Positions 7,030 to 14,705 of a stretch of DNA of 64,000 bases are shown in pieces (within the stretch, counting starts at the first letter, position 1; the number at the start of each line of letters is the position of its first letter). A model generated the notes under the pieces. It searched no databases and was not told the DNA's origin. It saw nothing but the letters and a program-made list of their open reading frames with translations. The position numbers were made by a program, and so were the translations under genes. The DNA is from an uncultured Agrobacterium sp. GTDB taxonomy: Bacteria; Pseudomonadota; Alphaproteobacteria; Rhizobiales; Rhizobiaceae. The stretch is from assembly GCA_913777615.1 (NCBI GenBank), contig CAJYTK010000017.1, positions 248,001 to 312,000 on the forward strand, written 5' to 3'.

Positions 7030-8148
7030 ATGAACATCAAGAGCCTTCTCATCGGCTCCGCTGCAGCTCTTGCAGCAGTATCTGGCGCAAAGGCCGCCGA
7101 CGCGATCGTCGCTGCTGAGCCTGAGCCCATGGAATACGTTCGCGTCTGCGACGCTTTCGGCACTGGCTTCTTCTACATTCCTGGCACCGAAACCTGCCTC
7201 AAGTTCGGCGGTTACATTCGTTTCCAGACCGACTTCGGTCGTGATCTTTCCGGTACATCTGACTGGAATTCGTTCACACGCGCCCAGTTCGAAGTAGACA
7301 CCAAGACCGATACCGAGCTAGGTACGCTCCGTGGCTTCATTGGTTTCCGCGGCAACGCTGAAAATGGCTCGTCGGCTTCGTCGTCTGTTTTCGTTGACCA
7401 GGCCTTCATCGAGCTCGGCGGCCTGAAGGTCGGTAAGTTCTACAACTGGTGGGATGACGATCTCTCTGGCGAAACCGATCTCCTGTCTTCCAACACATTG
7501 TTCAACTCTATTCGTTACACCTACGACGCTGGCTCCTTCTGGGCTGGTATCTCGGTTGACGAACTTCAGGGCACGAACGATCAGTTCCGCACGATCACAG
7601 GACCTGCTGGTATCGTCGGTGGCGTGCAGACGTTTAACGTTCGCGCTGAAGCAGACAACAATGTCGGTATCTCCGCTGGGGTCGGTGCAAAGCTCGGCGG
7701 CGCAACGCTTCAGCTCATCGGTGGCTATGACACCGACCAGGAAGAAGGCGCAGTTCGCCTGATCGCTACGGCCGATGTCGGTCCTGGCACGCTTGGCCTG
7801 GCTGGCGTATGGGCTTCCGGCACCAACGCTTACTACGCGCTGTCTGAATGGGCTGTTGCTGCTGAATATGCGATCAAGGCAACTGACCGCCTCACGATCA
7901 CGCCCGGTGCGCAGTACCTCGGTAACGTCGCTGACCGCGTTGCTCTGCTCGACTCCACAGGTGCATTCAGCGGCTCCACTGCCATCGTATCCAACGATTG
8001 GTCCAACCGCGATGCCTGGACAGCTGGTGTGACGGTTGATTACAAGATCACCGAAGGCCTTGCTACCAAGGTTACGGCCAACTACTACGACGAAGACAAC
8101 CGCGCTGACTTCTGGACCGGTTTTGTTCGCCTTCAGCGTTCGTTCTGA
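7030..8148 (+). CDS. Outer-membrane porin, RopA/Porin_2 family (copy 2)
   Basis: A 372-residue Porin_2 barrel, close paralogue of copy 1. The signal peptide (residues 1-22) is identical at DNA level to copy 1, including the leader and ribosome binding site. The shared barrel segments are YVRVCDAFGTGFFYIPGTETC, SSVFVDQAFIELGGLKVGKFYNWWDD, TLFNSIRYTYDAGSFWAG and the C-terminal FVRLQRSF. Differences are concentrated in putative surface loops (residues near 52-58, 195-210 and 295-312), as expected under phage or immune pressure. A terminator with the same stem-loop follows. It probably forms homo- or heterotrimers with the neighbouring copies. Confidence 0.9.
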   Translation: MNIKSLLIGSAAALAAVSGAKAADAIVAAEPEPMEYVRVCDAFGTGFFYIPGTETCLKFGGYIRFQTDFGRDLSGTSDWNSFTRAQFEVDTKTDTELGTLRGFIGFRGNAENGSSASSSVFVDQAFIELGGLKVGKFYNWWDDDLSGETDLLSSNTLFNSIRYTYDAGSFWAGISVDELQGTNDQFRTITGPAGIVGGVQTFNVRAEADNNVGISAGVGAKLGGATLQLIGGYDTDQEEGAVRLIATADVGPGTLGLAGVWASGTNAYYALSEWAVAAEYAIKATDRLTITPGAQYLGNVADRVALLDSTGAFSGSTAIVSNDWSNRDAWTAGVTVDYKITEGLATKVTANYYDEDNRADFWTGFVRLQRSF

Positions 8149-8180
8149 TCTCATCTGATTTGAACTTACAAGTATTTGGA

Positions 8181-8212
8181 AACCCGGCTTTCGAGCCGGG
8201 TTTTTCTTTTTG
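8181..8212 (+). terminator. Terminator of porin 2
   Basis: Perfect 8-bp stem AACCCGGC/GCCGGGTT with loop TTTCGA and a T-rich tail, 32 bp past the stop codon. Confidence 0.9.
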
Positions 8213-8448
8213 TCATCTTCGAATCTAAAAGGTGCCGAGGCTGCAGCGCCTTTGATGAGGACATGAGCTTGTCAACGCGGTTGTTTTTTTGTGTTGGCGA
8301 TGTCACACTGTGAGAGGAAGATAATCGTAAGGTCTCCAAATTAATTCATGTCCATTGCCCCCTGACTTTTCTTTGTCTCTAATCGCCGTGACGGAGCGGC
8401 GCACGAGCGCGATTGTCCGCCGTTATCCGAGTTCGATTGGAGAACGAC

Positions 8449-9516
8449 ATGCATATCAGAAGCGTTTTATTTGGCGCCGCTGCGGTACTTGCAACGGTGT
8501 CAGGCGCCAATGCCGCCGATGCCATCGTTGCAGCCGAGGCTGAGCCCCTGGATTATGTTCGAGTCTGTGACGCTTTCGGGAAAGGCTTTTTCTACATTCC
8601 GGGAACCGAGACATGCATGAAGTTCGGTGGCTACATCCGGTTTGAGACAGACTTTGGTCCCAATCTTTCCGGCTCTTCCGATTGGAATAGCTTCACCCGC
8701 GCTCAGTTCGAGGCCGATGTACGCTCCGACACCGAGCTTGGCGCCCTGCGTGGCTTTATCGGCTTCCGTGGCAATGCAGACTCCGGCGTGGGTGGTGCGA
8801 CGGCCGGATCGTCCGGCAACCTGGGCTCCGGAGTGTTCGTTGATCAGGCCTTCATTGAAGTTGCCGGCCTGAAGATTGGTAAGTTCTATAGCTGGTGGGA
8901 TGACGATCTCTCTGGCGAGACGGATCTTCTTTCTTCCAACACGCTTTTCAATTCGATCCGCTATACCTATGACACCGGCGCATTCTCCGCAGCAGCCTCC
9001 GTAGATGAGCTCGAGGGCGTTGCCTTTGTTGGAGATTCGGCACGTGAGGGCAATAATAACGTCGGTATTGCCGGTAGCCTCGCAGGAAAGTTCGGCTCCG
9101 CCAGCCTTTCGCTCATTGGTGGATTTGATACTGATCGCGAAGATGGTGCGCTACGTTTGATCGGCTCCTTAGATGTGGGACCGGGCTCATTCAGTTTCGC
9201 CGGTGTCTATGCGTCGGGTGCGAACGCTTATTACGCGCTCTCCGAATGGGCCGTCGTTGCCGAATATGCGTATAAGGCTACGGACGGACTAACGCTCACG
9301 CCAGGTGTGCAGTGGCTGGGTAATGTAGCGAGGAAAGATGCGTCCTTCGATATCATCAATGCCAATTGGTCGAGCAATGATGCTTGGACGGCCGGTCTGA
9401 CGGTCGATTACAAGTTCACGGACGAATTCGCGGCCAAGATAACTGCCAACTACTATGACGAGGACAATCGTCCGGAGTTCTGGTCGGGCTTCGTTCGCTT
9501 GCAGCGTGACTTCTAA
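8449..9516 (+). CDS. Outer-membrane porin, RopA/Porin_2 family (copy 3, divergent)
   Basis: A 355-residue Porin_2 barrel. The ATG at 8449 follows TTGGAGAACGAC and starts a 22-residue signal peptide (MHIRSVLFGAAAV...SGANA, then ADAIVAAEAEP). A slightly longer in-frame start 12 codons upstream would spoil the signal peptide. It shares the YVRVCDAFGKGFFYIPGTETC block and ends in FVRLQRDF. DNA and codon choice have drifted from copies 1 and 2, with fewer GCT/CGT optimal codons, so it is an older duplicate and probably less expressed. Loops are shorter around residue 190. It lacks the common leader of the first two, so it is probably regulated differently. Confidence 0.9.
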   Translation: MHIRSVLFGAAAVLATVSGANAADAIVAAEAEPLDYVRVCDAFGKGFFYIPGTETCMKFGGYIRFETDFGPNLSGSSDWNSFTRAQFEADVRSDTELGALRGFIGFRGNADSGVGGATAGSSGNLGSGVFVDQAFIEVAGLKIGKFYSWWDDDLSGETDLLSSNTLFNSIRYTYDTGAFSAAASVDELEGVAFVGDSAREGNNNVGIAGSLAGKFGSASLSLIGGFDTDREDGALRLIGSLDVGPGSFSFAGVYASGANAYYALSEWAVVAEYAYKATDGLTLTPGVQWLGNVARKDASFDIINANWSSNDAWTAGLTVDYKFTDEFAAKITANYYDEDNRPEFWSGFVRLQRDF

Positions 9517-9520
9517 AAAC

Positions 9521-9554
9521 TGGCTCGCAACGGCGTGAAGCGGTTTGCGAGCCA
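9521..9554 (+). terminator. Hairpin after porin 3
   Basis: TGGCTCGCAA and TTGCGAGCCA form a perfect 10-bp stem five bases past the stop, with a 14-base loop. There is no T run, so it may be a weak terminator or an mRNA-stabilising hairpin. Confidence 0.5.
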
Positions 9555-9667
9555 CGGCAACTTCTACCCAACACCAGCGTGACCAGCGCCGGTGTCACGG
9601 CAGCGTTCGATGCGCTACAAAGCTCGAAGCGATGGCGGAAGGCTTGGAAAACAGCGAACCCCCTCAC

Positions 9668-11743
9668 TCAACCGGCGCGACCGTTTCGCAGATCGCTGAC
9701 AATATCTGCCTGTTGACCGAGTCTGGTCTTATACACCTGGTAGTTTTCCATGACCCTCTGAACGTAGTTGCGTGTTTCGGGAAAGGGAATTCGCTCGATC
9801 CAGTCTACAACCTCGTCGATGGGCTTACCCCTTGGGTCGCCGTATCGAGCGATCCATTCAGGCACCCGTTTCGGTCCGGCATTGTAGGCGATGAAGGTAA
9901 GGATATAGGAGCCGCCAAAGCTGTCAATCTGTTCGCCAAGATAGTGAGCGCCCAGCGTCGCATTGTATCCCGCGTCAGTGGTCAGCTTGGCTTGTGTGTA
10001 GGCCATACCGTGACGGCTTGCGACGCCCTTTGCTGTTCCCGGGAGCAGCTGCAGAAGGCCGCGTGCATTGGCGGGCGAGACGGCACTAGGATTAAAGGCA
10101 CTTTCCTGTCTGGCTATGGCGTAGGCAAGTGCTTTGCCGGAGCCGGATATGTTCGCACTGAGGGGAATAACACCAATCGGATAGGCGAGGGCGGCTGCGT
10201 CTATACCTCGGCTGAAGGCGGTCTTGCCAATCTGTAGCGATACCTGGTGGTTGTTGTTCCGTTCGGCGCGCGCTGCAAGGATCGCCAACTCACCGGGACT
10301 GTCGATCTGGTCCGCCAATGCACGGTATATGCCGTCCGCACGCCAGCTATACCCGGCGGCCTCGAGGCGCTCAATAGCGCGTACTGCTTCGCGTTCGGCA
10401 AACCTAGTCCGGTCTTCTTCTGTAGGTGATGGATAGGTGACGTTGAGCGTCGTAACCCCTATGCGCGCACCCGCAAGTTGTCCGTAGAACGTTCCGGGAT
10501 GGGAGGCGGCTTTGGCAAAATAGTCACGGGCATTGCCGGGGGCGCCAGCTTCTGCAGCGCGTCCGAGCCAGTAATAAGCGCGGGAGGCGGTAAGCGGCCG
10601 GTTGGAAGCGGCGAGAAGGGCATTGAAATGTTTTGATGCCAAGGACGGCTCATGCAGGGCGCGAAGCGCGTACCAGCCCGCATGGAACTCTGCATCCGCC
10701 ACGTCTACGGGTGAGGTTGCCGAATGATTGGCAGCGACACGATACGCGCCATGGAAATCACCAAGATCTGCCAAGCCGCGGGCAACGATTCGGCGTCCAT
10801 TCCACCATTCGCCTGGATTGACGAGTTTGCTGCTCTCTTTGGGTGCCCGCTCTAGAAGCTTTGCTGCGTCCGCATACTTTTGTTGATGTCTCAGGTTTTC
10901 AATCTGAGCAAAAAGATAAACAGGGTCATTTCTCCAGGCGGACCCAACTGCGTTCAGGAGCACGGGCGCATTTTTTGTGCGTTGAAGAACCGCAGCCCAA
11001 GCCTTGTAAAGCGATTGCGCCCTGCCGAGATCACCGAATCGTTGGGCTTGGCTGACGCGACTGCGATACATCAGGTAATCCATCCGCGCCTTGTGATCGG
11101 CAGGCGAAAGCAGACCGGCAAACTCGGCCATCACGCGATCTTCCAGATCGGTGTCCATGCCCTCAGTCACCCACAATTGGCGGATGAGTTGCTGAGCGCG
11201 GGCCGTGTTTCCGGAAGAGGTCAGGGCATGTGCAAGCGCAATTGTTCCCTCCGGCGTTTCCGGTCGCGACGTGCTGAACATCGCAACCACGCGTGCGGGG
11301 GGGAGGTCTTCCCGCAGGACAGCACGTTCCGAATTCGCCCTCAGCGTCGAGAGGCCCGGCCAACCGTTGAGCTCCTTGAGCGCCCCGGCAATCTCGGTGG
11401 ATGATACGTCCTTCTGCCCGGATATGGCGATTGCCCAAGTCAAGATGTGGCGGTCGAGACTGTCTTCGACGAGGCTGTCACGGACGGCGATCGCCCCTTT
11501 TGCATCCCTGTTTGAGAGAGCGTCGAGACCTGCTTTCAACCTCGAGACGTCGATAGGTTTTTGCGGGCGGACGATGGACCCTGTTACTTCCGGCGATGCA
11601 GGCATGAACGCCGGAACGGCTGGCGTGTTAGGTCGGGCGAAAGGCAGCGGCACGATATCGTCCCGGGCAGGGCCAGCCCACGCGCTCCATATAGTCGCAG
11701 CTATCCCTGTCGCCACCAAGCCCAAAAGTGCTGTTTTCTTCAT
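9668..11743 (-). CDS. Soluble lytic murein transglycosylase (Slt70-like)
   Basis: A 691-residue periplasmic enzyme that cleaves peptidoglycan glycan strands between MurNAc and GlcNAc to give 1,6-anhydro ends. It has an N-terminal signal sequence (residues 1-23, GLVATGIAATIWSAWA), a long alpha-helical superhelix region (about 60-510) as in Slt70, and a C-terminal SLT lysozyme-like domain (about 525-670). Visible there are AYAIARQESAFNPSAVSPA with the catalytic Glu, ARGLLQLLPGTA and FIAYNAGPKRVPEW. It is divergent from dapA; the slt-dapA-smpB neighbourhood is common in rhizobia. The start is the ATG at 11743, with GGTGAG six bases upstream. Confidence 0.9.
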   Translation of the reverse strand: MKKTALLGLVATGIAATIWSAWAGPARDDIVPLPFARPNTPAVPAFMPASPEVTGSIVRPQKPIDVSRLKAGLDALSNRDAKGAIAVRDSLVEDSLDRHILTWAIAISGQKDVSSTEIAGALKELNGWPGLSTLRANSERAVLREDLPPARVVAMFSTSRPETPEGTIALAHALTSSGNTARAQQLIRQLWVTEGMDTDLEDRVMAEFAGLLSPADHKARMDYLMYRSRVSQAQRFGDLGRAQSLYKAWAAVLQRTKNAPVLLNAVGSAWRNDPVYLFAQIENLRHQQKYADAAKLLERAPKESSKLVNPGEWWNGRRIVARGLADLGDFHGAYRVAANHSATSPVDVADAEFHAGWYALRALHEPSLASKHFNALLAASNRPLTASRAYYWLGRAAEAGAPGNARDYFAKAASHPGTFYGQLAGARIGVTTLNVTYPSPTEEDRTRFAEREAVRAIERLEAAGYSWRADGIYRALADQIDSPGELAILAARAERNNNHQVSLQIGKTAFSRGIDAAALAYPIGVIPLSANISGSGKALAYAIARQESAFNPSAVSPANARGLLQLLPGTAKGVASRHGMAYTQAKLTTDAGYNATLGAHYLGEQIDSFGGSYILTFIAYNAGPKRVPEWIARYGDPRGKPIDEVVDWIERIPFPETRNYVQRVMENYQVYKTRLGQQADIVSDLRNGRAG

Positions 11744-12127
11744 CCCTTACTCACCAGCCCAATGACAACCAAAATGAACGGCGAAAACCTTGAGTGAAGG
11801 CGATCCAGCGCTTGCTAGTAGCCTGTGTGCAGCGCGAATATGAGCGCTGTCGCCTCGCTTCCATTAGTGATCGTTAGCCTTAACGAAACTCTAATCGAAA
11901 GGCGCGCATTCGATCAATTTCGGTAACATCCGGCTGAAGTCGCCGTTCGCAAGTCGATTACCGTCCCTTAAGCGGGTGCCGCGCAGGGAGCGCCAAACTA
12001 TTTGCGTGTCCAGGACGAAAGCCGAGCTTAAACGCTTGTGGGCCGACAGGGTCCACACTAATGTGACAACCGTTTTAACCACGGAATGCGGCTGAAGCAT
12101 GAACTGGCTCACCGCAAGGAGTTTTGC
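11744..12127. other. Divergent promoter region between slt and dapA
   Basis: About 380 bp with no gene. It should contain outward promoters for the transglycosylase and dapA. No lysine riboswitch-like structure was recognised upstream of dapA; only the AAGGAG ribosome binding site at 12116-12121 is clear. Confidence 0.45.
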
Positions 12128-13012
12128 ATGTTCAAGGGATCTATTCCCGCCCTGATTACGCCGTTCACTGAGCAAGGCGAGGTGGACGAAACGGCTTTTG
12201 CCGCCCATGTGGAGTGGCAGATTGCCGAAGGCAGCAGCGGCCTCGTGCCCGTCGGTACGACAGGGGAATCGCCAACCCTGTCGCATGACGAGCATAAACG
12301 GGTCATCGAGCTGTGCGTAGAGGCTGCGGGCAAGCGGGTCCCGGTCATTGCTGGCGCAGGTTCCAACAACACCAGCGAAGCGATCGAGTTGGCACTCCAC
12401 GCACAGGAAGTCGGAGCTGACGCTCTTCTCGTGGTGACGCCATATTATAACAAGCCCACGCAGAAGGGTTTGTTTGCACATTTTTCCGCGGTTGCAGAAG
12501 CGGTGAGCCTGCCGATCATCATCTACAATATTCCGCCTCGTTCGGTCATCGATATGATGCCGGAGACGATGGGCGCACTCGTCAAGGCGCACAAGAATAT
12601 CGTCGGCGTCAAAGATGCTACTGGCAAGCTCGACCGTGTCTCCGAGCAGCGCATTCACTGCGGTAAGGACTTTGTTCAGTTGTCGGGTGAAGACGGTACG
12701 GCACTGGGCTTCAACGCTCATGGCGGCGTTGGCTGCATTTCCGTCACCGCGAATGTCGCACCGCGTCTCTGTGCGGAATTTCAGGCTGCGATGGCTGCAG
12801 GAGACTATGCACTTGCGCTCGATTATCAGGATCGCCTGATGCCGCTCCACAAGGCCATCTTCATGGAGCCTGGCGTCTGTGGCACCAAATATGCGATTTC
12901 CCGCACCCGCAAGGGTAGCCGAAAGGTGCGGTCACCACTGATGGATACGCTCGAGCCAGCAACTGAGGCCGCTATCGATGCAGCACTCATACACGCGGGC
13001 CTCTTAAACTGA
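12128..13012 (+). CDS. dapA: 4-hydroxy-tetrahydrodipicolinate synthase
   Basis: A 294-residue enzyme condensing pyruvate with aspartate semialdehyde, the first committed step to diaminopimelate and lysine, feeding both protein and peptidoglycan synthesis. Family residues are in place: [11 protein letters not shown] with Thr44-Thr45, [12 protein letters not shown], Tyr133 in IIYNIPPRS, and the Schiff-base Lys162 in VGVKDATGK. The length matches the family. The ATG at 12128 has AAGGAG seven bases upstream; the in-frame ATG 14 codons earlier is not needed. A hairpin at 13048-13068 follows, then smpB. Confidence 0.97.
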   Translation: MFKGSIPALITPFTEQGEVDETAFAAHVEWQIAEGSSGLVPVGTTGESPTLSHDEHKRVIELCVEAAGKRVPVIAGAGSNNTSEAIELALHAQEVGADALLVVTPYYNKPTQKGLFAHFSAVAEAVSLPIIIYNIPPRSVIDMMPETMGALVKAHKNIVGVKDATGKLDRVSEQRIHCGKDFVQLSGEDGTALGFNAHGGVGCISVTANVAPRLCAEFQAAMAAGDYALALDYQDRLMPLHKAIFMEPGVCGTKYAISRTRKGSRKVRSPLMDTLEPATEAAIDAALIHAGLLN

Positions 13013-13047
13013 TTCCAACCGGAATTCATCACCCGAGTAGATGCAGA

Positions 13048-13070
13048 GATGCGCGCCCGCCGCGCATCTT
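13048..13070 (+). terminator. Hairpin between dapA and smpB
   Basis: GATGCGCG, loop CCCGC, CGCGCATC, followed by TTCACTTTC. This is a stable 8-bp stem 36 bp past the dapA stop. It could partly terminate dapA transcription before smpB; the T run is imperfect. Confidence 0.5.
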
Positions 13071-13152
13071 CACTTTCTCGCTTGCATTGATTACATAAGC
13101 GCTGAAAGCCGCGCGCCCCCTCATGTGCGGACAGATGGAAATGGAATAGGAT

Positions 13153-13632
13153 ATGGCCCCCAAAGGCAGCCAGCGCATCGTCAACAAGGTTGTAGCCGAA
13201 AACCGCAAGGCACGCTTCAATTATGAAATCCTCGACACCTACGAGGCGGGAATCGTGCTGACTGGCACCGAGGTGAAGTCATTGCGCGACGGTAAGGCCA
13301 ATATTGCTGAATCCTATGCGTCCGACGAAGGAGACGAGATATGGCTGATCAACTCGCATCTACCCGAGTATCTTCAGGCGAACCGCTTTAATCATGAGCC
13401 GCGCCGACGTCGCAAATTGCTGCTCAACAAGCGCGAGATCAATCGTCTGCGCGCTGGCATCAATCGCGAAGGAATGACGCTTGTTCCGCTGAAGATCTAC
13501 TTCAATGACAAGGGCAGGGCAAAGCTTGAGTTGGCCTTGGCGAAGGGTAAAAAACTTCACGATAAGCGTGAGACTGAAAAAGAACGCGACTGGAACAGGC
13601 AGAAATCCAGGCTGCTCAAAGGAAATGGCTGA
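13153..13632 (+). CDS. smpB: SsrA-binding protein SmpB
   Basis: A 159-residue partner of tmRNA in trans-translation, which rescues stalled ribosomes and tags the unfinished peptide. Recognisable segments are [29 protein letters not shown] near the N-terminus, [38 protein letters not shown] and the basic C-terminal tail [15 protein letters not shown], which reaches the decoding centre. The length is standard. The tmRNA itself is not in this window. An AT-rich 560-bp stretch follows. Confidence 0.97.
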   Translation: MAPKGSQRIVNKVVAENRKARFNYEILDTYEAGIVLTGTEVKSLRDGKANIAESYASDEGDEIWLINSHLPEYLQANRFNHEPRRRRKLLLNKREINRLRAGINREGMTLVPLKIYFNDKGRAKLELALAKGKKLHDKRETEKERDWNRQKSRLLKGNG

Positions 13633-14192
13633 AGCACTAAGCCGATAGATTCTTGCTCTTTATTCTGTGGCTGGTCGGAGTGACACCGGTCCTGAGCGTA
13701 GGCGTCACAGCTTTCGTTTGCGGAATTGAATCACGGTCTACGGAGTAGAAACTTCAGCTCAAGTAATCACAACGAAATACAACAGATCTTACTGATGATT
13801 CGATAAGATCTGTGTTGATCTATTCTACGTCTCGTTGCTAGATAAGCTTAATTCTACTTAAGAGGGTGCGTGCAGGTTAGGTGCGGGTTATCGTCTTGAT
13901 ACGATATTATTCATTTCCCGGGTTTCTTAAAGCGAATTGCAGAATTTCGTTGCTAAATTTGAAAAGAAAACGCTTGAGGAGAACCTTCGGCAAACGCTCG
14001 CTTTAGATGAATCTTTTCCAGGTTTTTAAGTGGTTCAAAGACGGCTAACATGCGTCATATTAAAGCTTCGCTTTGCGCAAATGGATCGAAACTTTAAGAC
14101 ATTAGTTTAATATTTTCTAATATAGATTAGTCTTGAAGCGGAGCTGCGGGCGGCCCGTGTCTGCCGAGAGCAAGCCCGGGAGGATGTGTGTC
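13633..14192. other. AT-rich intergenic region
   Basis: About 560 bp, clearly AT-richer than the surroundings and without a coding frame. It contains the 10-bp perfect inverted repeat at 13782-13813 and must hold the promoter of the downstream signalling operon. The low GC could mark a silenced or acquired segment, or a regulatory region; nothing else could be identified. Confidence 0.5.
13782..13813. repeat. Perfect 10-bp inverted repeat
   Basis: ACAGATCTTA and TAAGATCTGT separated by 12 bases. There is no T run, so termination is unlikely on its own. It could be a dimeric regulator binding site for the downstream operon or the fold of a small RNA. Confidence 0.5.
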
Positions 14193-14696
14193 ATGAATAT
14201 CATTCGCTTGATCCTTTGCGTGTTATTTTTTCTGCCTTTGGAAACCGCATATTCGCAAGATTTCCCTGCGCCGGCGGGCAAGCCGATTCTGATTGTTTCG
14301 GGGAAGATCACCAAGACTAATGTCAACGGCACGGCGCAATTCGACCGGGAGATGCTAGAGAAAATGGGATTGGTGACGGTGGAAACCAAGACGCCTTGGT
14401 ATGAATCGCGCACCCGTTTCGAAGGTGTCTCAATGGCCAAACTCATGGACTTTGTCGGCGCGCAGGGAACGACAGTCACGGCAGTCGCACTGAACGATTA
14501 TGTCAGCACGATTCCTGTGAAGGATTTTACCGCGTTCAACGTCATTCTTGCTATAAAGCGCGATGGCGAATATATGCAGGTGAGGGACAAGGGACCGCTT
14601 TTCGTCATATACCCTTACGACAGCACGCCGGAACTTCAATCGCAGACTTACTACACGCGCTCCGCTTGGCAAGTGGCCAAACTCATAGTCGAATAA
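14193..14696 (+). CDS. PruR-like periplasmic protein (sulfite-oxidase/molybdopterin-binding fold, no Mo-ligand Cys)
   Basis: A 167-residue exported protein. The signal peptide is MNIIRLILCVLFFLPLETAYS, with cleavage before QDFPAP. The mature part resembles the oxidoreductase molybdopterin-binding (SUOX/YedY-like) fold: ILIVSGKI, FDREMLEKMGLVTVETKTPW, RFEGVSMAKLMDFVGAQG, VTAVALNDYVSTIPV, KGPLFVIYPYD. It has no cysteine after the signal peptide, so it cannot ligate molybdenum as true enzymes do. The same arrangement, a small SUOX-fold protein directly before a GGDEF-EAL gene, is that of Agrobacterium PruR-DcpA, where PruR binds pterins and controls DcpA. A sensor role is inferred from that. The ATG at 14193 has GGGAGG upstream; earlier in-frame ATGs fit worse. 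Confidence 0.7.
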   Translation: MNIIRLILCVLFFLPLETAYSQDFPAPAGKPILIVSGKITKTNVNGTAQFDREMLEKMGLVTVETKTPWYESRTRFEGVSMAKLMDFVGAQGTTVTAVALNDYVSTIPVKDFTAFNVILAIKRDGEYMQVRDKGPLFVIYPYDSTPELQSQTYYTRSAWQVAKLIVE

Positions 14697-14705
14697 AGGT
14701 GACAT

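Noticed and set aside
11890-12127. Possible lysine riboswitch before dapA
   Set aside because: No matching structure or conserved motif was seen, and such riboswitches are not typical of alphaproteobacteria.
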